NCBI GenBank assembly: GCA_022764275.1
Contig: JALERH010000177.1
Span: 1-40,701 of the forward strand
DNA: 40,701 bases
From: Blautia sp.
GTDB taxonomy: Bacteria > Bacillota > Clostridia > Lachnospirales > Lachnospiraceae
Direction: 5' to 3'
Below, piece after piece: positions 28,423-39,144 of the stretch. A model generated the notes under the pieces. The model made no database searches and was not told where the DNA came from. It saw nothing but the letters and a program-made list of their open reading frames with translations. The first letter of the stretch is position 1; the number at the start of each line of letters is the position of its first letter. A program made the translations under genes and the position numbers.

Positions 28423-29448
28423 ATGGATTACAAGAATGCAGGCGTGGATATTGAAGCTGGTTATAAATCTGTGGAACTGATGAAGAAACATATCGCAAAG
28501 ACCATGAGACCTGAGGTCCTGGGAGGAATCGGAGGATTTTCCGGCGCTTTTTCCATGAGCTCCTTTAAAGATATGGAAGAGCCGACTCTGGTATCCGGTA
28601 CAGACGGTGTGGGAACGAAATTAAAGCTGGCATTTATCATGGACAAGCATGATACCGTGGGGATCGACTGCGTGGCCATGTGCGTGAATGATATCGCATG
28701 TGCAGGCGGAGAGCCGCTGTTTTTCCTGGACTACATTGCATGTGGAAAAAACTATCCGGAAAAGATCGCAGAAATTGTAAAAGGTGTTGCAGAGGGCTGT
28801 CAGCAGTCAAATGCTGCTCTGATCGGTGGAGAAACTGCGGAGATGCCGGGATTTTATCCGGTGGATGAGTACGACCTGGCAGGCTTTGCGGTAGGAATCG
28901 TGGATAAAAAAGACCTGATCACAGGAGAGGAATTAAATCCTGGCGACATGCTCATCGGTATGGCTTCCTCTGGTGTACACAGCAATGGATTCTCCCTTGT
29001 ACGTAAGGTGTTTGAGATGACAAAGGAATCTCTGGATACCTATTATGACGAACTGGGAACCACTCTTGGAGAGGCTCTGATCGCTCCTACCAAGATTTAT
29101 GTAAAAGCTTTGAAGAGTATTAAGGATGCAGGTGTCCGTATTCATGCATGCAGCCATATCACAGGCGGCGGTTTTTATGAAAACGTACCGCGTATGTTAA
29201 AAGAAGGTACCCGAGCAGTCATCGAAAAAGACAGTTATCCGGTACTTCCAATCTTTAAACTTCTGGCAAAGACCGGAAATATTGAAGAAAAAATGATGTA
29301 CAATACTTATAATATGGGTCTTGGTATGGTAATGGCAGTAAATGCGGCAGACGTGGATAAGACCATGGAAGCAATCAGGGCAGCAGGCGAAACCCCATAT
29401 GTGGTAGGACGCATTGAGGCAGGAGAAAAGGGAGTGACATTATGCTGA
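28423..29448 (+). CDS. purM: Phosphoribosylformylglycinamidine cyclo-ligase
   Basis: [66 protein letters not shown]. Confidence 0.96.
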   Translation: MDYKNAGVDIEAGYKSVELMKKHIAKTMRPEVLGGIGGFSGAFSMSSFKDMEEPTLVSGTDGVGTKLKLAFIMDKHDTVGIDCVAMCVNDIACAGGEPLFFLDYIACGKNYPEKIAEIVKGVAEGCQQSNAALIGGETAEMPGFYPVDEYDLAGFAVGIVDKKDLITGEELNPGDMLIGMASSGVHSNGFSLVRKVFEMTKESLDTYYDELGTTLGEALIAPTKIYVKALKSIKDAGVRIHACSHITGGGFYENVPRMLKEGTRAVIEKDSYPVLPIFKLLAKTGNIEEKMMYNTYNMGLGMVMAVNAADVDKTMEAIRAAGETPYVVGRIEAGEKGVTLC

Positions 29449-30068
29449 AAATAGCCGTGTTGGTATCCGGAGGCGGTACGAACCTTCAGGCTATTCTGGA
29501 TGCTATTGACAGCGGAAAGATCACAAATGCTGAGGTTAAGATCGTAATCAGCAACAACCCGAATGCCTATGCCCTGAAGCGTGCCGAAAACCACGAGATC
29601 GAGGCTGTGTGCATCTCTCCGAAGCAGTTTGGAAACAGAGAGGAATTTCATAAGGCTCTTCTGGAGAAGCTTCTGGAAAGCAAAGTGGATCTGGTGGTGC
29701 TGGCTGGTTTCCTGGTTGCGATTCCGCCTGCCATTGTAGATGCATTTCCAAATAAGATCATTAACATTCATCCATCACTGATCCCGTCCTTCTGCGGTGT
29801 GGGCTACTATGGACTGCATGTCCATGAAGCAGCCCTGAAAAGAGGAGTGAAGGTGACCGGTGCTACGGTACATTTTGTGGATAAAGGAACGGATACCGGA
29901 CCGATTATCTTACAGAAGGCAGTGAAGATTGAGCCGGATGATACACCGGAATCCCTGCAGAGAAGTGTAATGGAAAAAGCAGAATGGAAAATTCTGCCAA
30001 AGGCTATCAATCTGATTGCAAACGATAAGATCACTGTGACAGACGGAATTGTCACAGTCAACGACTGA
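29442..30068 (+). CDS. purN: Phosphoribosylglycinamide formyltransferase
   Basis: [47 protein letters not shown]. Confidence 0.95.
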   Translation: MLKIAVLVSGGGTNLQAILDAIDSGKITNAEVKIVISNNPNAYALKRAENHEIEAVCISPKQFGNREEFHKALLEKLLESKVDLVVLAGFLVAIPPAIVDAFPNKIINIHPSLIPSFCGVGYYGLHVHEAALKRGVKVTGATVHFVDKGTDTGPIILQKAVKIEPDDTPESLQRSVMEKAEWKILPKAINLIANDKITVTDGIVTVND

Positions 30069-30088
30069 GATTTACCAGGGAGGATAAA

Positions 30089-31366
30089 ATGAAGGTATTA
30101 ATCGTAGGAAGCGGCGGAAGAGAACATGCCATTGCCTGGAGCGTGGCAAAGAGCCCGAAGGTTGATAAAATTTACTGTGCACCGGGAAATGCGGGAATCG
30201 CAGAGTATGCCCAGTGCGTGGATATTGGTGCTATGGAATTTGAAAAGCTTGCAGACTTTGCAGATGAGCATGGCGTGGATCTGACGATTATCGGTATGGA
30301 TGATCCGCTTGTGGGCGGTGTAGTGGATGTATTTGAAAAACGCGGTCTGCGTGTATTCGGACCACGCAAAAATGCAGCAATCCTGGAGGGCTCCAAGGCT
30401 TTTTCCAAGGATTTGATGAAAAAATATCAGATTCCTACCGCTGCATATGAGAATTTTGACGATCCGCAGAAGGCACTGGAGTATCTTCGTACCCAGGCGA
30501 AATTCCCGATCGTTTTAAAAGCAGACGGACTGGCATTGGGCAAGGGAGTACTGATCTGCCAGAATCTGGAAGAGGCAGAGGCTGGTGTAAGGGAGATCAT
30601 GGAAGATAAAAAGTTCGGAAGTGCAGGCAACACCATGGTCATTGAAGAATTTATGACCGGACGGGAGGTTTCCGTGCTTTCCTTTGTGGATGGAAAAACC
30701 ATTAAAACCATGACTTCCGCACAGGATCACAAACGTGCCCAGGACGGAGACCAGGGACTGAATACAGGCGGAATGGGAACCTTTTCACCCAGCCCGTTCT
30801 ATACAAAAGAAGTGGATGAATTTTGTCAGAAATATATTTATCAGCCGACTGTGGATGCGATGGCGGCAGAAGGAAGAGAGTTTAAGGGTATTATTTTCTT
30901 TGGCCTGATGCTTACCCCGGACGGCCCGAAGGTGCTGGAGTATAATGCACGTTTTGGAGACCCGGAGGCACAGGTGGTACTTCCTCGTATGAAAAATGAC
31001 ATTGTGGAAGTGATGGAAGCCTGCATCGATGGTACTCTGGATAAAATTGACCTGCAGTTTGAAGACAATGCGGCTGTCTGTGTGGTTCTGGCAAGTGACG
31101 GTTATCCGGTGAAATATGAAAAAGGAATCCCAATGCATGGATTTGAGAATTTTAAGAATAAGGACGGCTATTATTGCTTCCATGCCGGAACAAAATTTGC
31201 GGATGGCCAGATTGTAACAAACGGAGGCCGTGTGGTGGGAATTACTGCTACCGGAAAGGATTTAAAGGAAGCAAGAAAGAATGCTTATGCGGCAACGGAA
31301 TGGATTACCTTTGCAAACAAATATATGCGTCACGATATCGGAAAAGCGATTGACGAGGCCAAATAA
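30089..31366 (+). CDS. purD: Phosphoribosylamine-glycine ligase
   Basis: KVLIVGSGGREHAIAW, APGNAGIAEYA, LEYNARFGDPEAQVVLPRM. Confidence 0.96.
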   Translation: MKVLIVGSGGREHAIAWSVAKSPKVDKIYCAPGNAGIAEYAQCVDIGAMEFEKLADFADEHGVDLTIIGMDDPLVGGVVDVFEKRGLRVFGPRKNAAILEGSKAFSKDLMKKYQIPTAAYENFDDPQKALEYLRTQAKFPIVLKADGLALGKGVLICQNLEEAEAGVREIMEDKKFGSAGNTMVIEEFMTGREVSVLSFVDGKTIKTMTSAQDHKRAQDGDQGLNTGGMGTFSPSPFYTKEVDEFCQKYIYQPTVDAMAAEGREFKGIIFFGLMLTPDGPKVLEYNARFGDPEAQVVLPRMKNDIVEVMEACIDGTLDKIDLQFEDNAAVCVVLASDGYPVKYEKGIPMHGFENFKNKDGYYCFHAGTKFADGQIVTNGGRVVGITATGKDLKEARKNAYAATEWITFANKYMRHDIGKAIDEAK

Positions 31367-31379
31367 GAAGTGACTGACC

Positions 31380-31408
31380 GAAAACTCCCGTCGGTACGGG
31401 AGTTTTTC
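31380..31408 (+). terminator. Rho-independent terminator of the pur operon
   Basis: GAAAACTCCCGT CGGT ACGGGAGTTTTTC. Confidence 0.88.
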
Positions 31409-31438
31409 GGGCATATACGATAATGGAGGATGTACGAA

Positions 31439-32632
31439 ATGTATAATGTAAAAAAAGTGACAGAAGATTTATACTGGATTGGAGCCAGCGACCGTCGTCT
31501 GGCGCTGTTTGAGAATATTTATCCCATTCCGAGAGGGGTATCTTACAACTCTTATGTGCTGATGGATGAGAAAACGGTTCTTCTGGATACGGTTGATAAG
31601 GCCGTAAGCGGACAGTTCTTTGAAAATCTGGAACATGTTCTTGGAGAACGAAGTCTGGACTATATGATCGTAAACCATATGGAGCCGGATCACTGTGCAA
31701 TTGTAGAGGAAGTTGCACGCCGCTATCCGGATGTCCGTATCGTGGGAAATGCAAAGACCTTTACCATGATGAAACAGTTCTTTACCTTTGATGTGGACGC
31801 TCATGCGGAAGTAATCAAGGAAGGCGACACTTTAAATACAGGAAAACATACGCTGGCATTTGCCATGATTCCCATGGTTCACTGGCCGGAAGCAATGGTT
31901 ACTTATGATGCATATGACAAGGTGCTGTTCAGTGCTGATGCGTTTGGCACCTTTGGAGCTTTGAACGGAAATATTTTCGCAGATGAAGTGAACTTTGAAA
32001 CAGAATGGCTGGATGATGCCAGAAGATATCTGACCAATATTGTAGGAAAATATGGTACGCAGGTGCAGGCTGCCCTGAAAAAGGCACTGACTCTTGATAT
32101 TGCCATCATTTGTCCGCTTCATGGACCGATCTGGAGAGAAAATCTGGCATGGTTCATCGACAAATATCAGAAATGGAGCACCTATACGCCGGAAGATCAC
32201 AATGTTCTGATCCTCTACGCTTCCATCTATGGAAATACAGAGAGCGCAGTGGAGGCACTGGCAGGAAAGCTTGCCGATGCAGGTGAGAAGAACATTGCCA
32301 TGTATGATGTGTCTGTGACAGACCCGTCTTACCTGCTTTCTGAGGCTTTCCGCTGTGACCGTATCGTGTTTGCGTGCCCGACCTATAATGCAGGAATATT
32401 CCCGAAGATGGAGACGCTCCTTCATGAGCTGAAGGCACATAACTTCCAGAACAGAAAAGCGGCAGTTATGGAAAACGGTACCTGGGCGATTTCAGCAGGA
32501 AAACAGATTAAGGAAATTCTTTCCCAGATGAAGAATATGGAAATCTACGATGAGACCGTGACAGTTAAGTCTTCTTTGAAAGAAAACCAGCTTGCACAGC
32601 TTGACGGAATCGTTGATTTCATGACAAAATAG
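31439..32632 (+). CDS. FprA-type A flavoprotein (diiron MBL + flavodoxin domain)
   Basis: NHMEPDHCAIVEEVARRYP diiron motif; flavodoxin VLILYASIYGNTESAVEALA; RIVFACPTYNAGIFPKME. Confidence 0.93.
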   Translation: MYNVKKVTEDLYWIGASDRRLALFENIYPIPRGVSYNSYVLMDEKTVLLDTVDKAVSGQFFENLEHVLGERSLDYMIVNHMEPDHCAIVEEVARRYPDVRIVGNAKTFTMMKQFFTFDVDAHAEVIKEGDTLNTGKHTLAFAMIPMVHWPEAMVTYDAYDKVLFSADAFGTFGALNGNIFADEVNFETEWLDDARRYLTNIVGKYGTQVQAALKKALTLDIAIICPLHGPIWRENLAWFIDKYQKWSTYTPEDHNVLILYASIYGNTESAVEALAGKLADAGEKNIAMYDVSVTDPSYLLSEAFRCDRIVFACPTYNAGIFPKMETLLHELKAHNFQNRKAAVMENGTWAISAGKQIKEILSQMKNMEIYDETVTVKSSLKENQLAQLDGIVDFMTK

Positions 32633-32636
32633 AGAT

Positions 32637-33344
32637 ATGCAAAAAGAAAAGGTAACGGCACAGGAGGTACGGCAGAGGCTTATTGGGCTTGCTGATGAGG
32701 GCTACCGGGAATTTCATGGGGGTCTGCTGCCGGGAACGGACAACATCATGGGGGTTCGTCTTCCGAAACTCCGGGCATTGGCTAAAGAGCTTTCCCAAAT
32801 GGACTGGAAAGAGTGGTTTGCGGCTTCTGAAGATGTTTACTATGAAGAAACCATGCTCCGCGGTCTTACCATAGCCTATGCGAAAATGGATTATAAAAGC
32901 CGCCTGGAATACATACAACGCTTCGTGCCCTGCATCCGTAACTGGGCTGTCTGTGACTGCTTCTGTAATACATTGAAGGATGCCGGAAAGCACCAGGCTG
33001 AGTACTGGGAGTTTCTGGAACCGTATTTTTCATCAGACCAGGAATATGAAGCCAGGTTTGGTGCAGTTATGCTCCTTAGCCATTTTGTAAAGCGGGAGTA
33101 TCTGGATGGCGCGATTTCCCGCCTGGAAAGCATCCGCCAGGAAGGCTATTATGCAAAGATGGCTGTGGCATGGGCTCTTTCCGTGTATTTTGTGGCTTTT
33201 CCCCGGGAAGTGCTGGAGTACCTGCAGGGAGGGCACCATCTGGATGAATTTACTTACAGAAAAACGCTGCAGAAAATCCTGGAATCCTACCGCGTGGATA
33301 AGGAGACCAAAGCAATCATACGAGAAATGAGACAGAAAGGATAA
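32637..33344 (+). CDS. DNA alkylation repair (AlkD-like HEAT repeat) protein
   Basis: GVRLPKLRALAKELS, RFVPCIRNWAVCDCFCNTLKDAG, AVAWALSVYFVAFPREVLEYL. Confidence 0.85.
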   Translation: MQKEKVTAQEVRQRLIGLADEGYREFHGGLLPGTDNIMGVRLPKLRALAKELSQMDWKEWFAASEDVYYEETMLRGLTIAYAKMDYKSRLEYIQRFVPCIRNWAVCDCFCNTLKDAGKHQAEYWEFLEPYFSSDQEYEARFGAVMLLSHFVKREYLDGAISRLESIRQEGYYAKMAVAWALSVYFVAFPREVLEYLQGGHHLDEFTYRKTLQKILESYRVDKETKAIIREMRQKG

Positions 33345-33348
33345 AAGA

Positions 33349-34128
33349 ATGGGAATCAGTAAGGAAGAAGCAATTAAGACGCTGCAGAGCGCAGACAGGT
33401 TATTTGTCGCCTATTCACAGGCAACAAAGCTTCCATATGTGACCTGCGACGAGGAATCCGGATCCTATAATGATCAGGTATGGATTTTTACCACAGAAGA
33501 GGGAATCAAGAATTTCGGACAGGAAAAACTAAAGGATAAGATTCTCCTTATGGGCATGGGATATGAGAAAAAAGATTTTCCAAGGCTTTATGGGACCCTG
33601 TATGCAATCGGTGCAAACAGTGTTGTTCTGACAGACGGAGAAGAACAGGTGGAAGTGGAATTGGAAAAAATTGCCAGACAGGCTGATTTCAGTAAACTGG
33701 AGCCTGCCAAAAGACCGCTTTTTAACCCAACCCTGCAGCTTACCGGGATTTATTTCATGCAGGAGCTGCGCCGTCCGGTAAAGAAAGAGGAACACAAAAA
33801 TATCCGTGGTCTGGAGGAAGAGCTCCTTGTCAATCTGGTGAAGTCAGAATTCCTGATCGCCATGGATACAGACCCGAACGATCCTAAGAAGATCAATATT
33901 CCGTATCTGAAAAACAAGGATGGTGATATCATGCAGCCCGCCTTTTCCGATGTGACGGAATTCGAGAAATTTGCAAAAGGAAAGAAACTGCGTGCTGCAA
34001 AAGTGCCGTTTGCGAAGCTTTCGGAAGTTTTGATCCAACAGGCAAAGGCTCTGGTTATCAACCCCATGGGCTTTAACCTGATTCTGGACAGAACACAGCT
34101 GGATAAAATTCTCGGCAAAAAACAGTAA
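33349..34128 (+). CDS. SseB-like domain protein
   Basis: Pattern ADRLFVAYSQATKLPYVT...EEELLVNLVKSEFLIAM...IPYLKNKDGDIMQPAFSDVTEFEKF. Confidence 0.7.
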   Translation: MGISKEEAIKTLQSADRLFVAYSQATKLPYVTCDEESGSYNDQVWIFTTEEGIKNFGQEKLKDKILLMGMGYEKKDFPRLYGTLYAIGANSVVLTDGEEQVEVELEKIARQADFSKLEPAKRPLFNPTLQLTGIYFMQELRRPVKKEEHKNIRGLEEELLVNLVKSEFLIAMDTDPNDPKKINIPYLKNKDGDIMQPAFSDVTEFEKFAKGKKLRAAKVPFAKLSEVLIQQAKALVINPMGFNLILDRTQLDKILGKKQ

Positions 34129-34142
34129 CATATTTTTGAAAA

Positions 34143-34192
34143 AAAGCAGACCGGGGGAGGAGCTGTCACACTCCGCCTCCGGTCTGCTTTTT
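34143..34192 (+). terminator. Rho-independent terminator
   Basis: AAAGCAGACCGGGGGAGGAG...CTCCGCCTCCGGTCTGCTTTTT. Confidence 0.88.
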
Positions 34193-34268
34193 ATAAAAAT
34201 ATGTTTTCAAAAGCCTTTTTTTGTGCTACTATATCTATCACACGGAATAATACACAGGAGGTGGTCAG

Positions 34269-34643
34269 ATGGTCATTGAGATAGACTTTAACAGCGATGA
34301 AGCGATCTATATGCAGGTAAGGAACCAGATCATTCTTGGAATTGCCACATCCAGGCTTCGGGAGGGAGATGTTCTGCCTTCTGTGAGGCAGCTTGCGGAT
34401 ACGATCGGCATCAATATGCATACGGTAAATAAAGCCTATTCCCTGCTCAGACAGGAAGGCTTTGTTACTATAGACCGGAGACGCGGAACCATCATTTCCA
34501 TAGATGAAGATAAGATAAAAGCAATGGAGGAGATGAAACAGAACCTTTCCGTTGCGATTGCCAGAGGATGGTGCAAAAATGTAACAAGGGAAGAGGTTCA
34601 CGAGCTGGTTGACGAGATTTTTGACGAATATAAACGAGACTGA
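34269..34643 (+). CDS. GntR family transcriptional regulator, short YtrA-type
   Basis: IYMQVRNQIILGIATSRLREGDVLPSVRQLADTIGINMHTVNKAYSLLRQEGFVTIDRRRGTII wHTH. Confidence 0.93.
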   Translation: MVIEIDFNSDEAIYMQVRNQIILGIATSRLREGDVLPSVRQLADTIGINMHTVNKAYSLLRQEGFVTIDRRRGTIISIDEDKIKAMEEMKQNLSVAIARGWCKNVTREEVHELVDEIFDEYKRD

Positions 34644-34657
34644 TAGAGGAGGATACC

Positions 34658-37126
34658 ATGCAGAAACGATTTACAGAGCAGGCGAAAAACGCCCTTGCGC
34701 TTGCCGCAGAGGCGGCGCAGTCCTTAAGTCACAGCTACATTGGTACGGAACATATTTTACTCGGTCTTCTTGCACAGAAGGAAGGTACTGCAGGAAAAGT
34801 CCTGGAGGAATTCGGTGTGGAGCCCAAAAAGCTTCTGGAGCTGATTGAAAAACTGATCGCTCCTGGGGAGGACACGGATGTACTCCTGGAGGAAACCACT
34901 CCCGGGTACAGCCCCAGGGCGAAGAAGGTCATTGATAATGCTTCAGCAGAAGCGGATGAAGGAACCCGGTCCCTGGCCGGAACAGAACATCTGCTTCTTG
35001 CTATGCTGCGGGAGACTGACTGCGTTGGGACAAGACTTTTGTACACCATGGGTGTGAATATCCAGAAGCTTTATTCGGCAGTTCTTGCTGCCATGGGATA
35101 CGACAGCGATGCCATAAATGAGGAATTCCAGTCCGTCAAAGCCATGCAGGGCGGAAAGGGAACGGCCACCCCGATGCTGGATCAGTACAGCCGTGATCTG
35201 ACACGTATGGCGTCAGAGGGAAAACTGGATCCTGTTGTATGCAGAGATAAGGAGATTGCCCGTCTGATTCAGATCCTGAGCCGCCGTACGAAGAATAATC
35301 CCTGTCTGGTGGGAGAACCGGGCGTGGGAAAGACGGCGATTGCCGAGGGACTGGCCCAGCGAATTGTTTCCGGTGCGGTACCAGATACGGTAAAAGGAAA
35401 ACGTCTGGTCATGCTGGATTTATCCGGAATGGTTGCAGGAAGCAAATACCGCGGAGAATTTGAAGAGCGTATCCGCGGAGTTGTAGATGAAGTGCGCCGG
35501 AATCAGGGAATCCTGCTGTTTATCGATGAGCTTCACACGATCATCGGCGCCGGAGGTGCAGAAGGAGCACTGGATGCTTCTAATATTTTAAAACCTTCCC
35601 TTTCCAGAGGGGAAATTCAGATTATCGGTGCGACCACATTGGAAGAATACCGTAAATATATTGAGAAGGATGCTGCTCTGGAGAGGCGTTTTCAGCCTGT
35701 AACCGTGGAAGAACCTACCGAGGAGGACGCAGCAGAGATACTGAAGGGACTTCGGCCTTATTACGAAAAACATCATAAAGTCCGGATTCTGGATGAGGCA
35801 TTGGATGCTGCTGTCAGAATGTCAGTCCGCTATATCAATGACCGTTTCCTTCCGGATAAAGCAATCGACATCATGGATGAGGCGGCTTCCAGGGTAAGGC
35901 TTATGGGATATCAGACAGCACCGGAAACGGAGAAACTGAAACAGGAAATCCGGGATGCAGTACTGGAAAAGGAAGAGGCGGTAAAAGCCGGAGATTTTGT
36001 ACTGGCAAGAGAAGCTCAGGAGAGGCAGCAGGAGCAGGAGAATAATCTGAAGCATCTCCTGGAAAAGGAAGAGAGGAAAAACAGGCGGAAACCACTGGTA
36101 GTGGATGAGACCGCTGTGGCAGCCATTGTCTCTGACTGGACCAAAATACCGGTGCAGCGTCTTACAGAAGGAGAGACAAAGCGTCTTGCACAGCTGGAAA
36201 AAGTTTTGCAGAAACGCGTCATTGGCCAGGAAGAAGCAGTAAAGGCTGTTGCTCAGGCTGTGAAAAGGGGAAGAGTGGGTCTTAAGGATCCTGGTCGTCC
36301 CATTGGTTCTTTCCTGTTTCTTGGCCCCACTGGTGTGGGCAAGACAGAGCTTTCCAAGGCTCTGGCAGAGGCGGTCTTCGGAAGCGAACAGGCCATGATC
36401 CGGGTGGATATGTCTGAGTATATGGAAAAACACAGTGTATCCAAGCTGATCGGTTCTCCGCCGGGTTATGTAGGGTACGAGGAAGGCGGACAGCTCAGCG
36501 AGAAGGTACGCCGCAATCCGTATAGTGTCATTCTTTTCGATGAGATAGAAAAAGCACATCCGGATGTATTTAACATTCTTTTGCAGGTGCTGGATGACGG
36601 TCATATCACGGATGCCCATGGCAGAAAGGTGGATTTTAAACAGACCATTATCATCATGACCTCCAATGCGGGGGCGCAGGCAATCATTGAGCCAAAGCGC
36701 CTTGGATTTGTTTCCTCAAATGACGAGAAGAAAGATTATGAGAGGATGAAATCCGGCGTTATGGAGGAAGTGCGCCGAATCTTCAAACCCGAGTTCCTGA
36801 ACCGGATTGACGAGATTATGGTGTTCCATACTCTGAATAAGGATAATATCAAGCGGATTGTCTCTCTGCTTCTGAAACAGCTGGAAAAACGCTGTATGGA
36901 GCAAATGGAGATAGATCTTCGTGTGACAAATTCGGCCAAAGAATATCTGGCGGAGGCTGGCTTTGATGCAAAATACGGTGCAAGACCCTTGCGCCGTGCC
37001 ATTCAGACAAAGGTGGAGGACTCACTCGCCAATGAATTGCTGGAGGGAAAGATTAAACGGGGAGATACGGTTCAGGTGCAGTGCCGAAACAGGGAAATCA
37101 GTTTCACGGTGAAGAATCGGGACTGA
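34658..37126 (+). CDS. clpC: ATP-dependent Clp protease ATP-binding subunit ClpC
   Basis: Clp N domain, two Walker A motifs (GEPGVGKTAIAEGLAQRI; LGPTGVGKTELSKALAE), UVR-like middle segment (KEEAVKAGDFVLAREAQERQQEQ). Confidence 0.94.
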   Translation: MQKRFTEQAKNALALAAEAAQSLSHSYIGTEHILLGLLAQKEGTAGKVLEEFGVEPKKLLELIEKLIAPGEDTDVLLEETTPGYSPRAKKVIDNASAEADEGTRSLAGTEHLLLAMLRETDCVGTRLLYTMGVNIQKLYSAVLAAMGYDSDAINEEFQSVKAMQGGKGTATPMLDQYSRDLTRMASEGKLDPVVCRDKEIARLIQILSRRTKNNPCLVGEPGVGKTAIAEGLAQRIVSGAVPDTVKGKRLVMLDLSGMVAGSKYRGEFEERIRGVVDEVRRNQGILLFIDELHTIIGAGGAEGALDASNILKPSLSRGEIQIIGATTLEEYRKYIEKDAALERRFQPVTVEEPTEEDAAEILKGLRPYYEKHHKVRILDEALDAAVRMSVRYINDRFLPDKAIDIMDEAASRVRLMGYQTAPETEKLKQEIRDAVLEKEEAVKAGDFVLAREAQERQQEQENNLKHLLEKEERKNRRKPLVVDETAVAAIVSDWTKIPVQRLTEGETKRLAQLEKVLQKRVIGQEEAVKAVAQAVKRGRVGLKDPGRPIGSFLFLGPTGVGKTELSKALAEAVFGSEQAMIRVDMSEYMEKHSVSKLIGSPPGYVGYEEGGQLSEKVRRNPYSVILFDEIEKAHPDVFNILLQVLDDGHITDAHGRKVDFKQTIIIMTSNAGAQAIIEPKRLGFVSSNDEKKDYERMKSGVMEEVRRIFKPEFLNRIDEIMVFHTLNKDNIKRIVSLLLKQLEKRCMEQMEIDLRVTNSAKEYLAEAGFDAKYGARPLRRAIQTKVEDSLANELLEGKIKRGDTVQVQCRNREISFTVKNRD

Positions 37127-37291
37127 GATCTATGTGAAACAGAAACCGCTGATACAATTATGAAAAAGGTATAAATTTTTTGCAAGGCACTGGTAAAGAG
37201 TTGTGATTTATTATATAATGACAGTAATCTCAGGTGAGTGATCTGCCTGGGAAAAACGATAACGAAAGAGTCTTAGGGAGGACATAAGATC

Positions 37292-37705
37292 ATGGCAGTA
37301 GTAAAGGAACTGATCCGTACAGAAGAGAATGGCACCATCAGCTTTGGAGATTATGAGTTGAATCAGAAGTCTAAGTTATCTGATTATCAGCACCAGGGCG
37401 ATATGTATAAAGTAAAAACCTTTAAGGAGATTACGAAACTGGAAAGGAACGGAATGTTCGTTTATGAATCCGTACCGGGAACTACCGTTTGGAACCTGGA
37501 GCAGAATGGCAGTGAGATGAGCTTCGCCGTAGAAGGACCGGAGGATGCACAGATTACTGTGGAACTGGAAGCTGAAACACAGTATGAGGTGTTCATTGAC
37601 GATGCCAGCACAGGCAGAATGGAGACAAATCTGGGTGGAAAGCTTTCCTTCAGCGTAGAACTTGGAAATGCAGCTAAAGTAAACGTAAAGATCGTAAAAT
37701 GTTAA
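37292..37705 (+). CDS. Conserved hypothetical protein
   Basis: GGGAGG SD, 137-aa ORF, overlaps the radA start by 7 bp. Confidence 0.7.
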   Translation: MAVVKELIRTEENGTISFGDYELNQKSKLSDYQHQGDMYKVKTFKEITKLERNGMFVYESVPGTTVWNLEQNGSEMSFAVEGPEDAQITVELEAETQYEVFIDDASTGRMETNLGGKLSFSVELGNAAKVNVKIVKC

Positions 37706-39072
37706 AAAATAAGAAGATCATGTATTTCTGTCAGGAGTGCGGGTATGAATCTGCTAAATGGATGGGTCAGTGTCCGGGCTGCAAGGCATGGAATACATTT
37801 GTGGAAGAGCCTGTTTCCACGGCAAAAAAAACTTCCGGAAGCAGTGGAAAGCTTACGGAAAAACGGGCGGAGCCGGTTATCCTGAAGGATATCAGCCTGC
37901 GTGAGGATGAGCGGCAGACAACAGGAATAGGAGAACTTGACAGGGTGCTTGGGGGCGGTATCGTCCCCGGCTCTCTTGTACTTGTGGGTGGAGATCCGGG
38001 TATCGGAAAATCCACCCTTCTTTTACAGGTATGCAGAAATCTGGCCGGGAGAGGTGTTTCTGTCCTCTATATTTCCGGTGAGGAATCCCTGCGTCAGATC
38101 AAACTTCGTGCCAATCGTATCGGACAGTTCAGCGATAATCTCCAGCTTTTATGCGAGACAAATCTGGATACAGTCCGGGAGGTGATAGAACGGAAAAAAC
38201 CAGATGTAGCAATCGTGGATTCTATACAGACCATGTACGACGAAGAAATCGGCTCTGCCCCGGGAAGCGTTTCCCAGGTAAGAGAGTCCACGAATGTGCT
38301 GATGCAGATTGCCAAAGGGCAGGGAGTGTCCATCTTCATTGTTGGACACGTAACAAAAGAAGGAAATGTGGCAGGTCCCCGTGTGCTGGAGCATATGGTG
38401 GATACGGTGCTGTATTTTGAAGGAGACAGACATGCGTCCTACCGGATATTGCGTGGAGTAAAAAACCGTTTCGGCTCTACCAATGAGATCGGGGTCTTTG
38501 AAATGCGAAGTACGGGTCTGGAGGAAGTGCTGAATCCATCAGAGTACCTTTTAAACGGAAGACCGGAAAATGCCTCCGGATCTGTTGTGGCGTGTTCCAT
38601 GGAAGGGACAAGACCGATCCTTGTGGAAATTCAGGCGCTTGTTTGCCAGAGCAATTTTGGAATTCCCAGGCGGACGGCGGTTGGAACGGATTTTAACAGG
38701 GTGAATCTTTTGATGGCAGTACTGGAGAAAAAAGTGGGCCTTCATCTGGCTTCCTCGGATGCTTACGTGAACATCGCAGGCGGAATGAAGATGACAGAGC
38801 CTGCAATTGATCTGGGAATCTGTCTGGCCATTGTTTCCAGCGTAAAGGATGTGGTAATTCCGGATAATTTAATGGCATTTGGAGAGATTGGCTTAAGCGG
38901 CGAAGTGCGTGCTGTCAGTATGGCCGGGCAGCGTGTCCAGGAAGCAAAGAAACTGGGCTTTGAGACCGTAATCCTGCCGGAGGTGTGCCGCTCTTCTTTT
39001 GAGAAAACAGATGGAATCCGGCTGGTGTTTGTGGAGAGGATTCAGGATGCGATTTCATATATCACCCATTAG
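37699..39072 (+). CDS. radA: DNA repair protein RadA
   Basis: YFCQECGYESAKWMGQCPGCKAWNTF zinc finger, GGDPGIGKSTLLLQV Walker A, KNRFG motif, Lon-like C-terminal domain. Confidence 0.96.
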   Translation: MLKNKKIMYFCQECGYESAKWMGQCPGCKAWNTFVEEPVSTAKKTSGSSGKLTEKRAEPVILKDISLREDERQTTGIGELDRVLGGGIVPGSLVLVGGDPGIGKSTLLLQVCRNLAGRGVSVLYISGEESLRQIKLRANRIGQFSDNLQLLCETNLDTVREVIERKKPDVAIVDSIQTMYDEEIGSAPGSVSQVRESTNVLMQIAKGQGVSIFIVGHVTKEGNVAGPRVLEHMVDTVLYFEGDRHASYRILRGVKNRFGSTNEIGVFEMRSTGLEEVLNPSEYLLNGRPENASGSVVACSMEGTRPILVEIQALVCQSNFGIPRRTAVGTDFNRVNLLMAVLEKKVGLHLASSDAYVNIAGGMKMTEPAIDLGICLAIVSSVKDVVIPDNLMAFGEIGLSGEVRAVSMAGQRVQEAKKLGFETVILPEVCRSSFEKTDGIRLVFVERIQDAISYITH

Positions 39073-39125
39073 GCCAAATAGAAGGAGGTGTGGGGGGAAG
39101 AGTTATCAGAAACAGGATTAAGAAG

Positions 39126-39144
39126 AATATCTGAAACAGATATT
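39126..39144. promoter_or_regulatory. Perfect inverted repeat upstream of the DUF5050-like gene (possible operator)
   Basis: AATATCTG AAA CAGATATT. Confidence 0.4.
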
